DNA from: Shinella sp. UYSO24
GTDB lineage: Bacteria > Pseudomonadota > Alphaproteobacteria > Rhizobiales > Rhizobiaceae
Assembly (NCBI GenBank): GCA_902167985.1
Contig: CABHNZ010000004.1
Coordinates: forward strand, 186,001 to 250,000
DNA length: 64,000 bases
Direction: 5' to 3'
In this document: positions 29,850-40,463 of the stretch, piece after piece
Position numbering within the stretch: the stretch's first letter is position 1
Layout of the letters: every line of letters starts with the position of its first letter
Translations under genes and position numbers: made by a program
The notes under the pieces: model-generated
Databases searched by the model: none
What the model saw: only the letters and a program-made list of their open reading frames with translations
Told to the model about the DNA's origin: nothing

Positions 29850-30344
29850 TTACTTGGCAGGCTTGATGGAGCCGATGATCGTCCTGACCTCGCCATCATG
29901 CTTGTCTTCATCGCCCTTGCTGCCCCAATAGGTCACGACAAGCGCATGATCGCCGGAGGTCTGCACGAAGAGAAGGCCGACGCTGACGGGGCCATCCTCG
30001 TCCTTGCCGTCCCATTCGAGCGTCGTCATCTTCATGCCGTTCACCTCGGTGATCGGCGTGTCCTTCTGGGTCTTCGGATCGATGGTGACGCCGTTCTTGG
30101 TAAGGAAATCGACCGCATCGCCGCTGACCTTTTCGATCGACCGGCTGCTGGCGACATCGGCCGACAGGTAGACGGCACTGTCCGGCGACGTGCCCTGCAC
30201 GCCGCTTTCGGTCTCTTCCGGCTCCCAGCTGTCGGGAATGGTGATGCTGGCGATCGGCTTTTCACTCGGGAACTTGATGGTTTTGGCCTCGGCAAGCAGC
30301 GGAAAGCTGGCTGCAAGCAACGCCAGAGCGATGATGTTTCGCAT
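29850..30344 (-). CDS. Putative periplasmic protein of unknown function
   Basis: A 164-residue secreted protein: signal peptide MRNIIALALLAASFPLLAEA, then a compact domain with ITIPDSWEPEETESGVQG and VVTYWGSKGDEDKHDGEV. I do not recognise the family. Start ATG 30344 is supported by AGGATACTCCC; the frame extends 18 codons upstream without a better site. It stands alone between the TetR gene and a GNAT gene. Confidence 0.7.
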   Translation of the reverse strand: MRNIIALALLAASFPLLAEAKTIKFPSEKPIASITIPDSWEPEETESGVQGTSPDSAVYLSADVASSRSIEKVSGDAVDFLTKNGVTIDPKTQKDTPITEVNGMKMTTLEWDGKDEDGPVSVGLLFVQTSGDHALVVTYWGSKGDEDKHDGEVRTIIGSIKPAK

Positions 30345-30554
30345 GGGAGTATCCTGAAGGGTTAAGCTGCCCGATTTTTCATGGCAGCGCCCGAACAATA
30401 CTCCGGCACATCTTAAGAATGCTGCCCATGCCGATCACCGCGGCCAAAAACTCAGCCGTTGCGCCCTGATGCTCGACGAGGCATGACAGGGACGAAAATT
30501 GGCGCGCCTCGATACGCCGCCCGGCATTCCATCCCGACGAGATACGAGCCCTCC

Positions 30555-31071
30555 ATGCCTGAAATCCATGTCGCCCCTGCCCGACCGGCCGATGCCGATG
30601 ACCTTGTGGCCGCCAATATTGCAAGCCGCGCCTACCACGCCCCCTTCGCCCGGCCCTTCACCGATCGCGATGGTTTCGACGCCTGGTATGGCCGCATGCT
30701 GACCGGGCCGAATATCGGCTTTATTGCCCGCGCAGCAGCAGACGGCAGCATCGTCGGCGTCGTCAATATTACCGAAATCGTCTGGGGCGGGTTTCGCAGC
30801 GCCTATCTGGGCTATTATGGCATGGCGGCGCATGCGGGCATGGGCTTGATGACGACAGCCGTCGAGACCGTCTGCCGGATAGCCTTCGACGATCTCGGCC
30901 TCCACCGGCTGGAAGCCAATATCCAGCCAGATAACAAGGCGTCAACTGGCGCTGATCGAGCGGGTCGGTTTCGAGAAGGAAGGCTTTTCCCGCCAATATC
31001 TGAAGATCGCCGGCGAATGGCGCGATCACCAGCGCTGGGCACGCCTTGCCGGTCATCCGGCTGATCGATGA
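30555..31071 (+). CDS. GNAT-family N-acetyltransferase (RimJ-like; frame broken near 30947)
   Basis: Acetyl-CoA-dependent transferase. [19 protein letters not shown] near the start, [18 protein letters not shown] (acetyl-CoA site) and [13 protein letters not shown], then the frame changes to [19 protein letters not shown] and GEWRDHQRW, as in RimJ/RimL proteins. The shift needs two restored bases (or one extra base present) near 30947. Start ATG 30555. It converges with the sigma-factor gene. Confidence 0.8.
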
Positions 31072-31087
31072 GCGGCGGCTGGAGAGC

Positions 31088-31587
31088 TCAGCCCTCCCCC
31101 TCCTCGCCGAGTTCCTGCAGGATCTGGTGGCGGGCGCGGTTCAGCCGGCTCTTCACGGTGCCGACGGCGCAGCCGCAGATTTCAGCGGTCGCCTCGTAGC
31201 TCTCGCCGAGAATGGCCACCAGCGTCAGCACTTCCCGGTAATGCGATGGCAGTTTTGCAGGGCCCGCTGCACTTCATGCGCCCGTGCCGTCATCTCCTGC
31301 GAGGCGGCCACGGCCTGATCGCCGGAGACATTTTCCTCCAGCCCGGGAGCCTCCCGTCCCAGCACTTTCGAGCGCGTATAATAGGTGTTGCGCATGATGG
31401 TGAAGAGCCAGGATTTCAGCCGCGTACCGCGCTCGAACTTGTCGAGATTGCCGAGCGCCTTCATCAGCGTTTCCTGCACCAGATCATCCGCATCCGCCGG
31501 GTTGCGGCAGAACGTGCGGGCAAAGGCACGCAAGGCGGGGATGAGCTTGACGATATCCGTTCTTGCCGGATCATTGGCGGGATCCAT
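31088..31587 (-). CDS. ECF sigma factor, EcfG-like (frame broken near 31252)
   Basis: Region 2 block [20 protein letters not shown] and SWLFTIMRNTYYTRSK; region 4 block REVLTLVAILGESYEATAEI followed by CGCAVGTVKSRLNRA. The split is due to A5 read as A4 near 31252; repaired length is 166 residues. Start ATG 31587 follows GGGAGGGGGG. The CGCAVGTVKSR ending is that of EcfG-group (general stress) sigma factors. An exact EcfG promoter, GGAAC-N17-CGTT, lies upstream on the same strand (31765-31790), which suggests autoregulation. No PhyR gene is adjacent. Confidence 0.85.
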
Positions 31588-31764
31588 CCCCCCTCCCGCC
31601 GCGGCCGTTTTTGACCGGATTATCAACGGGATCGTTGTTCAACTGTGATGGTGACACCGTTGCTTACCTCTCCCTGCATATCGTCGCATATGGTTCAGGA
31701 CGCATGCCCCGGCCGCGCTTCGCGTTCGAAGCGCGTTCTGATCTCTTGCTGTGATCGTCTGGCA

Positions 31765-31790
31765 AACGCATCTCTCGGCTGTTTGGTTCC
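31765..31790 (-). promoter_or_regulatory. EcfG-type promoter toward the sigma factor
   Basis: On the minus strand: GGAAC (31790-31786), 17 bases, CGTT (31768-31765). Exact match to the alphaproteobacterial general-stress consensus. The leader to the start codon would be about 170 bases. Confidence 0.65.
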
Positions 31791-31821
31791 GCAGCCGGTG
31801 GTGGCATGGGCGTGGGCCTAA

Positions 31822-32139
<318 letters not shown>

Positions 32140-32412
32140 CCGCTATCCTGGCCGGTTTCACATTGCGGCATTGGAACAAAACGGGCGCTTTCCGGATAGG
32201 AGAGCGCCCGCCTGCGTTGCAGGGGCAGCCTGCGCCACGTCTTCCGGACGTTGTTTTTCCGCCAGCGTGACTTTTTCGAGATACCTGAACGCTGCCCGGA
32301 TGCTGTAAGAAGAAGAGGACGGGCTTGATTGAGAACCGCTCTTTCGCCGTAGCGAAAGGGCTTGGGGCCGGGAAAACCGGACAGAACCCGAGTGATGAAC
32401 TCAGAGGTCGGA

Positions 32413-32598
32413 ATGCCGAGAAAAATCGCAGCTGATGCGCAAGTCGAGACACGGATGGGACGGCGGGTGAACCGCAAGGTTTCGGTTCTTCTGACCGAAA
32501 TCGAGAGTGAACATGTCCCCGATCGCCTTTTGAAACTGGCGCGCGACCTGCAACAGGCGCTGGGCGAAAAGCTGGGCTCGGAAAAGGCCGGCGGCTGA
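32413..32598 (+). CDS. Small protein with NepR-like VPDRLLKL segment
   Basis: 61 residues. The segment EIESEHVPDRLLKLARDLQQ resembles the core of NepR anti-sigma factors (EPVPDRFLDLL type), but the match is short and judged by eye. Start ATG 32413 follows AGAGGTCGGA; in-frame ATGs at 32362 and 32395 are alternatives. It lies two genes away from the EcfG-like sigma gene. If it is not NepR-like it is a conserved hypothetical protein. Confidence 0.5.
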   Translation: MPRKIAADAQVETRMGRRVNRKVSVLLTEIESEHVPDRLLKLARDLQQALGEKLGSEKAGG

Positions 32599-32839
32599 AA
32601 ACCCGCAGTACCGATCGGCGAGGCACTCCTCGCCCCGACGCTCGTCAACCCTCACTCATGGCCCCCGCCTCATCGCCCCTCCCACTCATACCAAGGACGA
32701 TGATGGCCGCGCGGCTGGCTGGTCGCCTGCACCCGCCAAACTCGGGCACCGTCCACCCCGCCGGTAAAACGACCTCCCGCAACGACCTCCCTGCCCCCAT
32801 CAACCGAACGGGAGCAGGGTCTTCAAACTGTCCGGCGCT

Positions 32840-33169
32840 TCAAAGCTGCGTCGGCATGATCGTATCGACCCGCACACGGCCCTCGATGACGCCGCGCGGC
32901 CCGTTCGGCACATAGCGGCCGCTATGGTCCTCTATGACGCTGTAGAGTTTCTCGCTGCGGAAGGCGCTCGCCATATCGGTGGAATTGCCTTCGGCAGGTG
33001 CCGCATCGATCTCGGTGAAATCCAGTTCCGCGTCGCTTGCCACCACCCGCGCATCGCCGGCGGTCTTGGCTCTCACCACCACTTCGCCATGGGCGGTTGC
33101 ATTCTGCCAGTTAGGGTCGTCCTCCGGCGCGGTTGGCACCAGGCGATAGATCTTCATCCTGTCCTGCAT
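32840..33169 (-). CDS. Conserved rhizobial protein of unknown function
   Basis: 109 residues beginning MQDRMKIYRLVPTAPEDDPN; contains VVRAKTAGDARVVASDAELD and the C-terminal RGVIEGRVRVDTIMPTQL. No signal peptide or membrane segment. Start ATG 33169 is preceded by GGGAGAGAACC. A near-consensus EcfG promoter (GGAAC-N16-GGTT) lies at 33235-33211 on the same strand, so it may belong to the stress regulon. Confidence 0.75.
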   Translation of the reverse strand: MQDRMKIYRLVPTAPEDDPNWQNATAHGEVVVRAKTAGDARVVASDAELDFTEIDAAPAEGNSTDMASAFRSEKLYSVIEDHSGRYVPNGPRGVIEGRVRVDTIMPTQL

Positions 33170-33210
33170 GGTTCTCTCCCTTTTGTGATGACGGCAGGCT
33201 TCAAGAACAA

Positions 33211-33235
33211 AACCGGGGAGCGACCGCACTGTTCC
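33211..33235 (-). promoter_or_regulatory. Near-consensus EcfG-type promoter
   Basis: On the minus strand GGAAC (33235-33231), 16 bases, GGTT (33214-33211); one mismatch to CGTT. Confidence 0.4.
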
Positions 33236-33459
33236 GGTCATCCCCTCGTTCCGCCTGTCTTTTCTCTTCACCGAATCTTTGTCCGGCTTGATTTCCCGGC
33301 AAAACGGCCGGTTGCGCCGGCGTGATTCTCGCAGTACCTTTTGCACTGCAGCGTCGCCACCCGGGCGCTTCCAAACGCGTATCTCCCACAAAGTTCCGCC
33401 CGGCTGGATGGAATGGAAATGCCCGCCTCTCATGGGAGGGGCGGTTGGTGATTTTCAGT

Positions 33460-33484
33460 GGAACTTTTTCGCAGCACCCCCGTT
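33460..33484 (+). promoter_or_regulatory. EcfG-type promoter of the DUF2934 gene
   Basis: GGAAC (33460-33464), 16 bases, CGTT (33481-33484), 26 bases upstream of the start codon. Confidence 0.7.
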
Positions 33485-33510
33485 GGGCGGTTGGGCGAAT
33501 GGAGACGAAG

Positions 33511-33828
33511 ATGGCGGATTCCAACGAAGACTGGATCAAGCGACGTGCCTACGAGCTCTGGGAGGAAGAGGGTTATCCCAGCGGCAAGGATTTCGAACAT
33601 TGGGAGCGGGCGAAGCTTGAATTCGTCACGCTGAAGCCGGTGGCTGAAGACAAGCCCGCCCGCAAGAAGGCTTCCAAGTCGGCAGCGGCGGCAAAGCCCG
33701 CCAAGACAAAGACTGCGAAAGCCCCGGCCAAGAAGCCGGTTACCAGCGCAACCAAGCCCGCGGCAGTTGCCGCCAAGGCAGAAGCGCCCGCACGCAAGAA
33801 AAGCAGCAAACTCGCAACGGCATCGTAA
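33511..33828 (+). CDS. DUF2934 protein with Lys/Ala-rich tail
   Basis: 105 residues. The first 35 (WIKRRAYELWEEEGYPSGKD, then FEHWERAKLEF) form the DUF2934 motif found in many rhizobial stress proteins. The rest is a histone-H1-like tail rich in KK, AAAKPAK and PAKKP, which could bind DNA or another polyanion. Start ATG 33511 follows GGAGACGAAG. Directly below an exact EcfG promoter. Confidence 0.82.
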   Translation: MADSNEDWIKRRAYELWEEEGYPSGKDFEHWERAKLEFVTLKPVAEDKPARKKASKSAAAAKPAKTKTAKAPAKKPVTSATKPAAVAAKAEAPARKKSSKLATAS

Positions 33829-33858
33829 GGGTCGCCCGCATCGCGCGGCGGCCCGGAC

Positions 33859-33900
33859 TTATGACACCAGACTTGTGACACCAGATTTGTGACATTGGCC
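33859..33900. repeat. Three 14-bp tandem repeats
   Basis: TTATGACACCAGAC, TTGTGACACCAGAT and TTGTGACATTGGCC in a row after the DUF2934 gene. Each contains TGACA; purpose unknown. Confidence 0.75.
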
Positions 33901-33917
33901 TTTTGGCACGCGAAGGA

Positions 33918-33939
33918 GCGCGGCGGTTTTCCGCCGCGC
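33918..33939 (+). terminator. Terminator hairpin downstream of the DUF2934 gene
   Basis: GCGCGGCGG and CCGCCGCGC with a TTTT loop, about 90 bases after the stop codon. Confidence 0.65.
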
Positions 33940-34083
33940 CAAAACGATGTTTTAGCTGGGACGGTCAATGGCTTTAGCGTTCAACTCTTCCACAACCCCG
34001 TTTTTCCCCGAGGAGGGGGTCAATACAGGCAAGTGGAAGACATGCGTTCTCCATGATGCAACGGCCGAGCGGAGGAGAAAGCC

Positions 34084-35685
34084 ATGATGAATACCCACAC
34101 GTCACCCCCCGTCTTTCTGGAGAAACTCGTGCCTCCCCGGCTTCGCCGCCGTGAGAAGGCCGCGCCGGTTGTCTGCAGAAACGGGGATGTTCCTGAAATG
34201 AGAGTGCTGTCCGTAACCTCGGAGATCTTTCCCCTGGTGAAGACGGGCGGCCTTGCAGACGTGACGGGATCGCTGCCCAAGGCGCTCGAACCCTTCGGCG
34301 TCGAGACCACCTCGCTCATCCCCGGCTATCCGCAGGTGATGAAGCGGCTGGCATCCGCGGATCCGGCACCGAAACGGGTGGCAACCATCGAGGATCTTCT
34401 CGGCACCCATGCGGTCATCCTCGAGGCGCGTATCGACGGGCTCAATCTCCTTGTCCTTGATGCGCCGGAACTCTTTCACCGCCCCGGCGGCCCTATGTCG
34501 ATCCGGAAGGCACCGACCATCCGGATAACTGGCGCCGCTTTGCCGCGCTGTCCAAGGCGGCAGCAGAGATCGCCGGCGGGCTTATCCCCGCTGGCGCCCC
34601 GATATCATCCATACCCATGACTGGCAGTCGGCCCTCACCTCGGTCTATCTGCGCGAGATGGGCATCGGCGTGCCGAGCGTCATCACCATCCACAATATCG
34701 CTTTCCAGGGCCAGTACAGCGCCGATATCCTGCCGATGATCGGCCTGCCGACCACGCTCTATGCCATGGACGGCATGGAATATTTCGGCGATATCAGCTT
34801 CCTCAAAGGCGGTCTGCAGACCGCCGATGCCATCACCACCGTCAGCCCCACCTATGCCCGCGAGGTCCTGACCCCGCGCTTCGGCATGGGCATGGACGGC
34901 ATATTGAACGAGCGCGTCTCGGTTCTGCGCGGCATCGTCAACGGCATCGATCTCGACATCTGGGATCCGGCCACCGACCCGCATCTGCCACGCAATTATG
35001 ATGTCGCGACGCTGAAGCGCAAACGCGAGAACAAGACGGTGCTTCTGCAGCGCTTCGGCCTCGACATGGATGACGGCCCGGTCTTTTCCGCCGTCAGCCG
35101 TCTCACATGGCAGAAGGGTTTCGACATGTTTGCCGATACCGCCGACGAGATCATCTTCAAGGGCGGCAAGGTCATCGTCTTCGGCCAGGGCGACCACGCG
35201 ATCGAGGCGCAGCTGCTGCGCACCGCCCAGCGCTTCCCCGGCCGCATGTCGGTACATATCGGCTATGACGAACCGACCGCCCACCTGATCCATGGTGGCT
35301 CTGACGCAATCGTCCAGCGTCGCGCTTCGAACCCTGCGGCCTCACCCAGCTTTATGCCCTGCGCTATGGCTGCGTGCCGGTCGTCTCGCGCACCGGCGGG
35401 CTTTCGGAAACCATCATCGACGCCAATGACGCGGCCATGTCCGCCCGCGTCGCGACCGGCGTTCAGTTCCACCCGGTCACGACCGATGGCCTGCGGCTTG
35501 CGCTGCGCCGCGCCATTCATGCCTATGAAGATCCGAAAATGTGGGCGCGTCTGCAGAACCAGGCGATGAAGGCCCGCTTTTCATGGGAGCGCAGCGCCCA
35601 GCAATATGCCTCGGTCTATGCCAATCTTCTGCGCCAGAACGGCCAGCTGGCAACCGATATGAGCCGCACCGGCACAGCACCGTAA
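34084..35685 (+). CDS. glgA: Glycogen synthase (ADP-glucose; frame broken three times)
   Basis: Adds glucose from ADP-glucose to alpha-1,4-glucan. GT5 marks: [20 protein letters not shown] (KTGGL, ADP-glucose site), [21 protein letters not shown] and the C-terminal [18 protein letters not shown]. Lost bases near 34493 (C4 read as C3), 34589 and 35321 split it; repaired length is 534 residues from 34084. The family normally begins at the ATG at 34198; the extra 38 residues are kept because 34084 has a much stronger ribosome site (GGAGGAGAAAGCC). No other glycogen genes are in the window. Confidence 0.87.
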
Positions 35686-35739
35686 AGGCCGTGACCACAG
35701 GCAGGATGCCGGCAGTTCACCGCCGCACCCGCTCATGCG

Positions 35740-36833
<1,094 letters not shown>

Positions 36834-36847
36834 CGGAAATTATCCCT

Positions 36848-37719
36848 TCACGCGCCGGCCATCAGGCCACGCACGAAATAGCGACCGGCAACGACATAGA
36901 CGAACAGCGTCGGCAGCGCGGCGAAGATGGCCGCGGACATATCGACATTGTATTCCTTGACGCCGGTGGAAGACGAAACGAGGTTGTTGAGCGCCACGGT
37001 CATCGGCGAGGCCTCGCCGGACGAGAAGGACACGCCGAACAGGAAGTCGTTCCAGATATTGGTGAACTGGTAGATGACGGTGACGACGATGATCGGCCCC
37101 GATGTCGGCAAGAGGATGCGCCAGAAGATGCGGAAGAAGCCCGCGCCATCCATCATCGCCGCTTGATCAGCTCATCGGGAAACGCCTCGTAATAGTTGCG
37201 GAAGAACAGCGTCGTGAAGCCGAGACCGTAGATCACATGCACCATGACGAGGCCGGTCGTGGAATTGGAGAGGCCCATGGCGCCCAAGAGCCGCGCCATC
37301 GGAATCAGCACTGCCTGAAACGGAATGAAACAGGCAAACAGCATCATGCCGAAGACGATCTTGTGGCCCGGAAAGCGCCATTTCGTCAGCACATAGCCGT
37401 TCAGCGCGCCCAGCAGCGTCGAGATGATGACGGCCGGAACCACCATCTTGATCGAGTTCCAGAAATAGCCCTTGATCCCCACACAGGAGACGCCGATGCA
37501 GGCCTCGCCCCAGGCCTTCACCCAGGCGGCGATCGACGGGCTCGAAGGAAGCGCCAGCATGTCGCCGCCGCGGATCTCGTCCAGCGATTTCAAGGAGGTC
37601 GAGACCATCACGTAAAGCGGCAGCAGATAGATGAGCGCCAGAACGATCAGCGCGCCATAGATGACATAGCGGGCCGAACGCGCCGAGCCGGCGGAAACGG
37701 TGTCTGTTGCGCCGCTCAT
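36848..37719 (-). CDS. Sugar ABC permease, MalG-like (frame broken near 37151)
   Basis: 290 residues after repair. Signal-anchor N-terminus, LPLYVMVSTSLKSLDEIRGG and the EAA loop split by one lost G (AAGGCGGCG read as AAGCGGCG): DELIKAA followed by MMDGAGFFRIFWRILLPTSG. Second membrane subunit of the CUT1 importer, overlapping the first permease by 4 bases. Confidence 0.88.
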
Positions 37720-38642
37720 TGGTTCTTCTCCCGCAGTTCGGAATAGAGATAGGGCACGATGATCGCGGTAATCCCCATCAGCATCATCACCGCACTCGCC
37801 GAACCGACATTCATCTGGTTGCGGGTAAACGTGTAGGAATACATGAAGGTGGAGGGCAGCTCGGTGGCATTGCCCGGCCCGCCGCCGGTGAGCGCAATCA
37901 CCAGGTCATAGGACTTGATCGCCATATGCGCGAGCACGATGAAGGCCGAGAGAAACACCGGCCGCAGCATCGGAATGATGATCCGCCGGTAGATGGAAAC
38001 CGTCGAGGCACCATCGATCTGCGCGGCTTTCACGATCTCGCCGTCTATGCCGCGAAGGCCGGCCAGGAACATCGCCATGACGAAGCCGGATGCCTGCCAC
38101 ACACCGGCAATCACGACGGTGTAGATCGCCATGTTCGGGTTCACCAGCCAGTCGAACTTGAAGCTTGTCCAGCCGAGATTGTGCATGGTGTTCTCAAGCC
38201 CGAGGCCGGGATTGAGGAACCACTTCCATGCCGTGCCGGTGACGACGAAGGACAGCGCCATCGGATAGAGGAAGATCGGCCGAAGCACTCCTTCCGCCCG
38301 GATGCGCTGGTCCATCAGAATGGCGATGAAAAGCCCGATGGCGATACAGATGCCGATATAGAGAATGCCGAAAATCGCCAGATTCTGCATCGCCACATAC
38401 CAGTTCGGCTGCGACCAGAGCCGGTAATAGGCATCGAACCCGCCCCATTTATAGACCGGCAGGATGCGCGATGTGGTGAACGACAGATAGACCGTCCACA
38501 GGATGAACCCGTAGACGAAAACGAGGATGATGGCGAAGGACGGTGCGAGAACGAGCTTCGGCAGGCCGTTGCGCAGACCATCTGCAAACGAGCGTCGCGG
38601 CCTCTCTGGCACAACCACGGGCACCGGTTCTATTGTTGTCAT
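37716..38642 (-). CDS. Sugar ABC permease, MalF-like
   Basis: 308 residues, intact, about six membrane segments; EAA loop EIVKAAQIDGASTVSIYRRI followed by IIPMLRP. First membrane subunit of the CUT1 importer; its start is 310 bases downstream of the binding-protein gene, with a palindromic element between. Confidence 0.9.
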   Translation of the reverse strand: MTTIEPVPVVVPERPRRSFADGLRNGLPKLVLAPSFAIILVFVYGFILWTVYLSFTTSRILPVYKWGGFDAYYRLWSQPNWYVAMQNLAIFGILYIGICIAIGLFIAILMDQRIRAEGVLRPIFLYPMALSFVVTGTAWKWFLNPGLGLENTMHNLGWTSFKFDWLVNPNMAIYTVVIAGVWQASGFVMAMFLAGLRGIDGEIVKAAQIDGASTVSIYRRIIIPMLRPVFLSAFIVLAHMAIKSYDLVIALTGGGPGNATELPSTFMYSYTFTRNQMNVGSASAVMMLMGITAIIVPYLYSELREKNQ

Positions 38643-38952
38643 GAAATGTCTCCGGTCATGGTCGGATCAACAGGCGCAAGGCATTGCGGCAACCCGCTGC
38701 CAAAATCGAATGCGAATGGTGCAGCTGGGCGAAACCCCTCCCCATGTCTGGGGCGGGGGGCAATTCAACGACAAACCCTCTGTGCTCAGATGCCGTCATC
38801 CTCGGGCCTGACCCGAGGATCTGACCACGTCAATAAAATCAGACGTTTGCAGATGCTCGGGTCAAGCCCGAGCATGACGCACGCGAGACTTGAGGCCTTT
38901 GTCAGCGCACAGCCCCTCCCTTGTCGGGAAGGGTCTGGCGCGGATGCGTCGA
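38643..38952. other. Spacer inside the sugar importer operon
   Basis: 310 bases with no gene visible; holds the second long palindromic element (38795-38878). The same position, between binding protein and permeases, is occupied by the first copy in the purine operon. Confidence 0.7.
38795..38878. repeat. Long intergenic palindromic element, copy 2
   Basis: 84 bp; GTCATCCTCGGGCCTGACCC at the left end pairs with the right end AAGCCCGAGCATGAC and adjoining bases with a few mismatches. Related to 4719-4815. Confidence 0.8.
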
Positions 38953-40208
38953 TTACTTCGCCGCAGCGACCGCTTCCGGCAGGCGCTTCAGCGCTGCCTC
39001 GGTGGTCAGCTGGCCGTTGAGCTGCTGGGTGATAACGTCCAGCATGGCTTCCTTGACGGCAGCCGGCTGGGCATAACCATGGGCAAGCGAGCCCATCAGC
39101 GTGCCCTTGGACGAGGCTTCCGCCAGATCCTTCATGCCCTTCTTGGCGCAATCGTCGAACTGCGTGTCCGGCACGTCGGTGCGGGCCGGAACCGAGCCCT
39201 TGACCGTGTTGAAGGCGATCTGGAAGGCCGGATCCTCGACGGCGGATGCCATCTTCAGCTGCGCGTCCTTCTGCTTGTCACCCACGTCGAACATCATGAA
39301 CTGGTCGGCGTTGAACAGAACCGAGCCTTGAGTACCGGGGAAGCGGATGCAGACGAAATCCTTGCCGGGTACCTTCTTGGCGCGCAGCCATTCGCCCTTC
39401 GACCAGTCGCCCATTTCCTGCGCGCCGGCCTTGCCTTCGATGACGAGCGCGGTGGAGAGGTTCCATTCGCGACCGGAGAAGTTCGGGTCGAAATAGGTGC
39501 GAAGCTTCGACATGTCATCGAAGACCTTCTTCATCGTATCGCTGGAAAGTGCTGCCGGATCAGCGTCGAGAACGGCCTTCTTGTAGAAGTCCGGGCCACC
39601 GACGGAGAGAACCACGGCTTCCCAGAGCGTGCCGTCCTGCCACGGAACGCCGCCATGGGCGAGCGGGATGATGCCGTCGGCCTTGAACTTGTCGAGAAGC
39701 GCAAACAGCTCGTCGATATTGGTCGGCACCTTGCCGCCGGCCTTGTCGAGCGCAGCCTTGTTCAGCCACAGCCAGTTGGTCGAGTGGATGTTGACCGGGG
39801 CTGCAACCCAGTGGCCGTCATACTTCGAAACGCCTGCAGTGCCGGCGGAATGACCTTGTCCCAGCCTTCCTTGGCGGCGAGATCGTCGAGATTGGCGGCA
39901 ACGCCCATTTCCGACCAGTCGCGCAGGTCGAAGCCGAGCAGCTGTACCGCGGTCGGCGGATCGCCGGCCGTCACCCGGGCACGAAGCGCGGTCATCGCAG
40001 CAGAACCGGCACCGCCGGCAACCGGCATGTCCTTCCACTCGACGCCCTGCTTGTGCAGGTTTTCTTTCAGAACGTTAAGCGCTGCCGCTTCACCGCCGGA
40101 TGTCCACCAATGCAGGACTTCCACGGTTTCCGCAGCCTTTGCGGCACCAGCCATCATCGCAACGATAGCGACGCCGGCAGCAAACTTGCTGATCGATCGA
40201 ATAGTCAT
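38953..40208 (-). CDS. Glucose/mannose-type periplasmic binding protein (frame broken near 39833)
   Basis: 418 residues after repair of one lost G (GCGGTTTCG read as GCGTTTCG). Signal peptide ends AAKA; mature protein has [36 protein letters not shown] and [20 protein letters not shown], the wording of the GtsA-type glucose/mannose binding proteins of Pseudomonas. Substrate glucose is therefore likely but inferred. Start ATG 40208. Confidence 0.86.
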
Positions 40209-40463
40209 CAGAATTCCCTCCAAATCCGGGCTCCTCTCCGGATATGAAGATTTATAACGATATAGGTTGGGGATGTGTCAAGTCACACGTTTAGGTTTTT
40301 TGCGGAATCTTGTCGCATAAATCAAGCTATTGTATTTGCTTTATATTTTTCAAAAATCGCACTATTATCGCAACCCGTGCAAAAAAATCTGGAAAATTTC
40401 CGCGAATTTGCAACGATATAGAGGAGGCCCGTTTCGATCCTTGGAACGGGGGGAGGAACTGAC
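40209..40463. promoter_or_regulatory. Divergent region with repeated AACGATATAG
   Basis: AACGATATAG occurs at 40256-40265 (within TTATAACGATATAG) and 40412-40421. TATAACGATATA has TATA arms around a central CG, as LacI operators do. Likely sites of the divergent LacI regulator. Confidence 0.5.
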
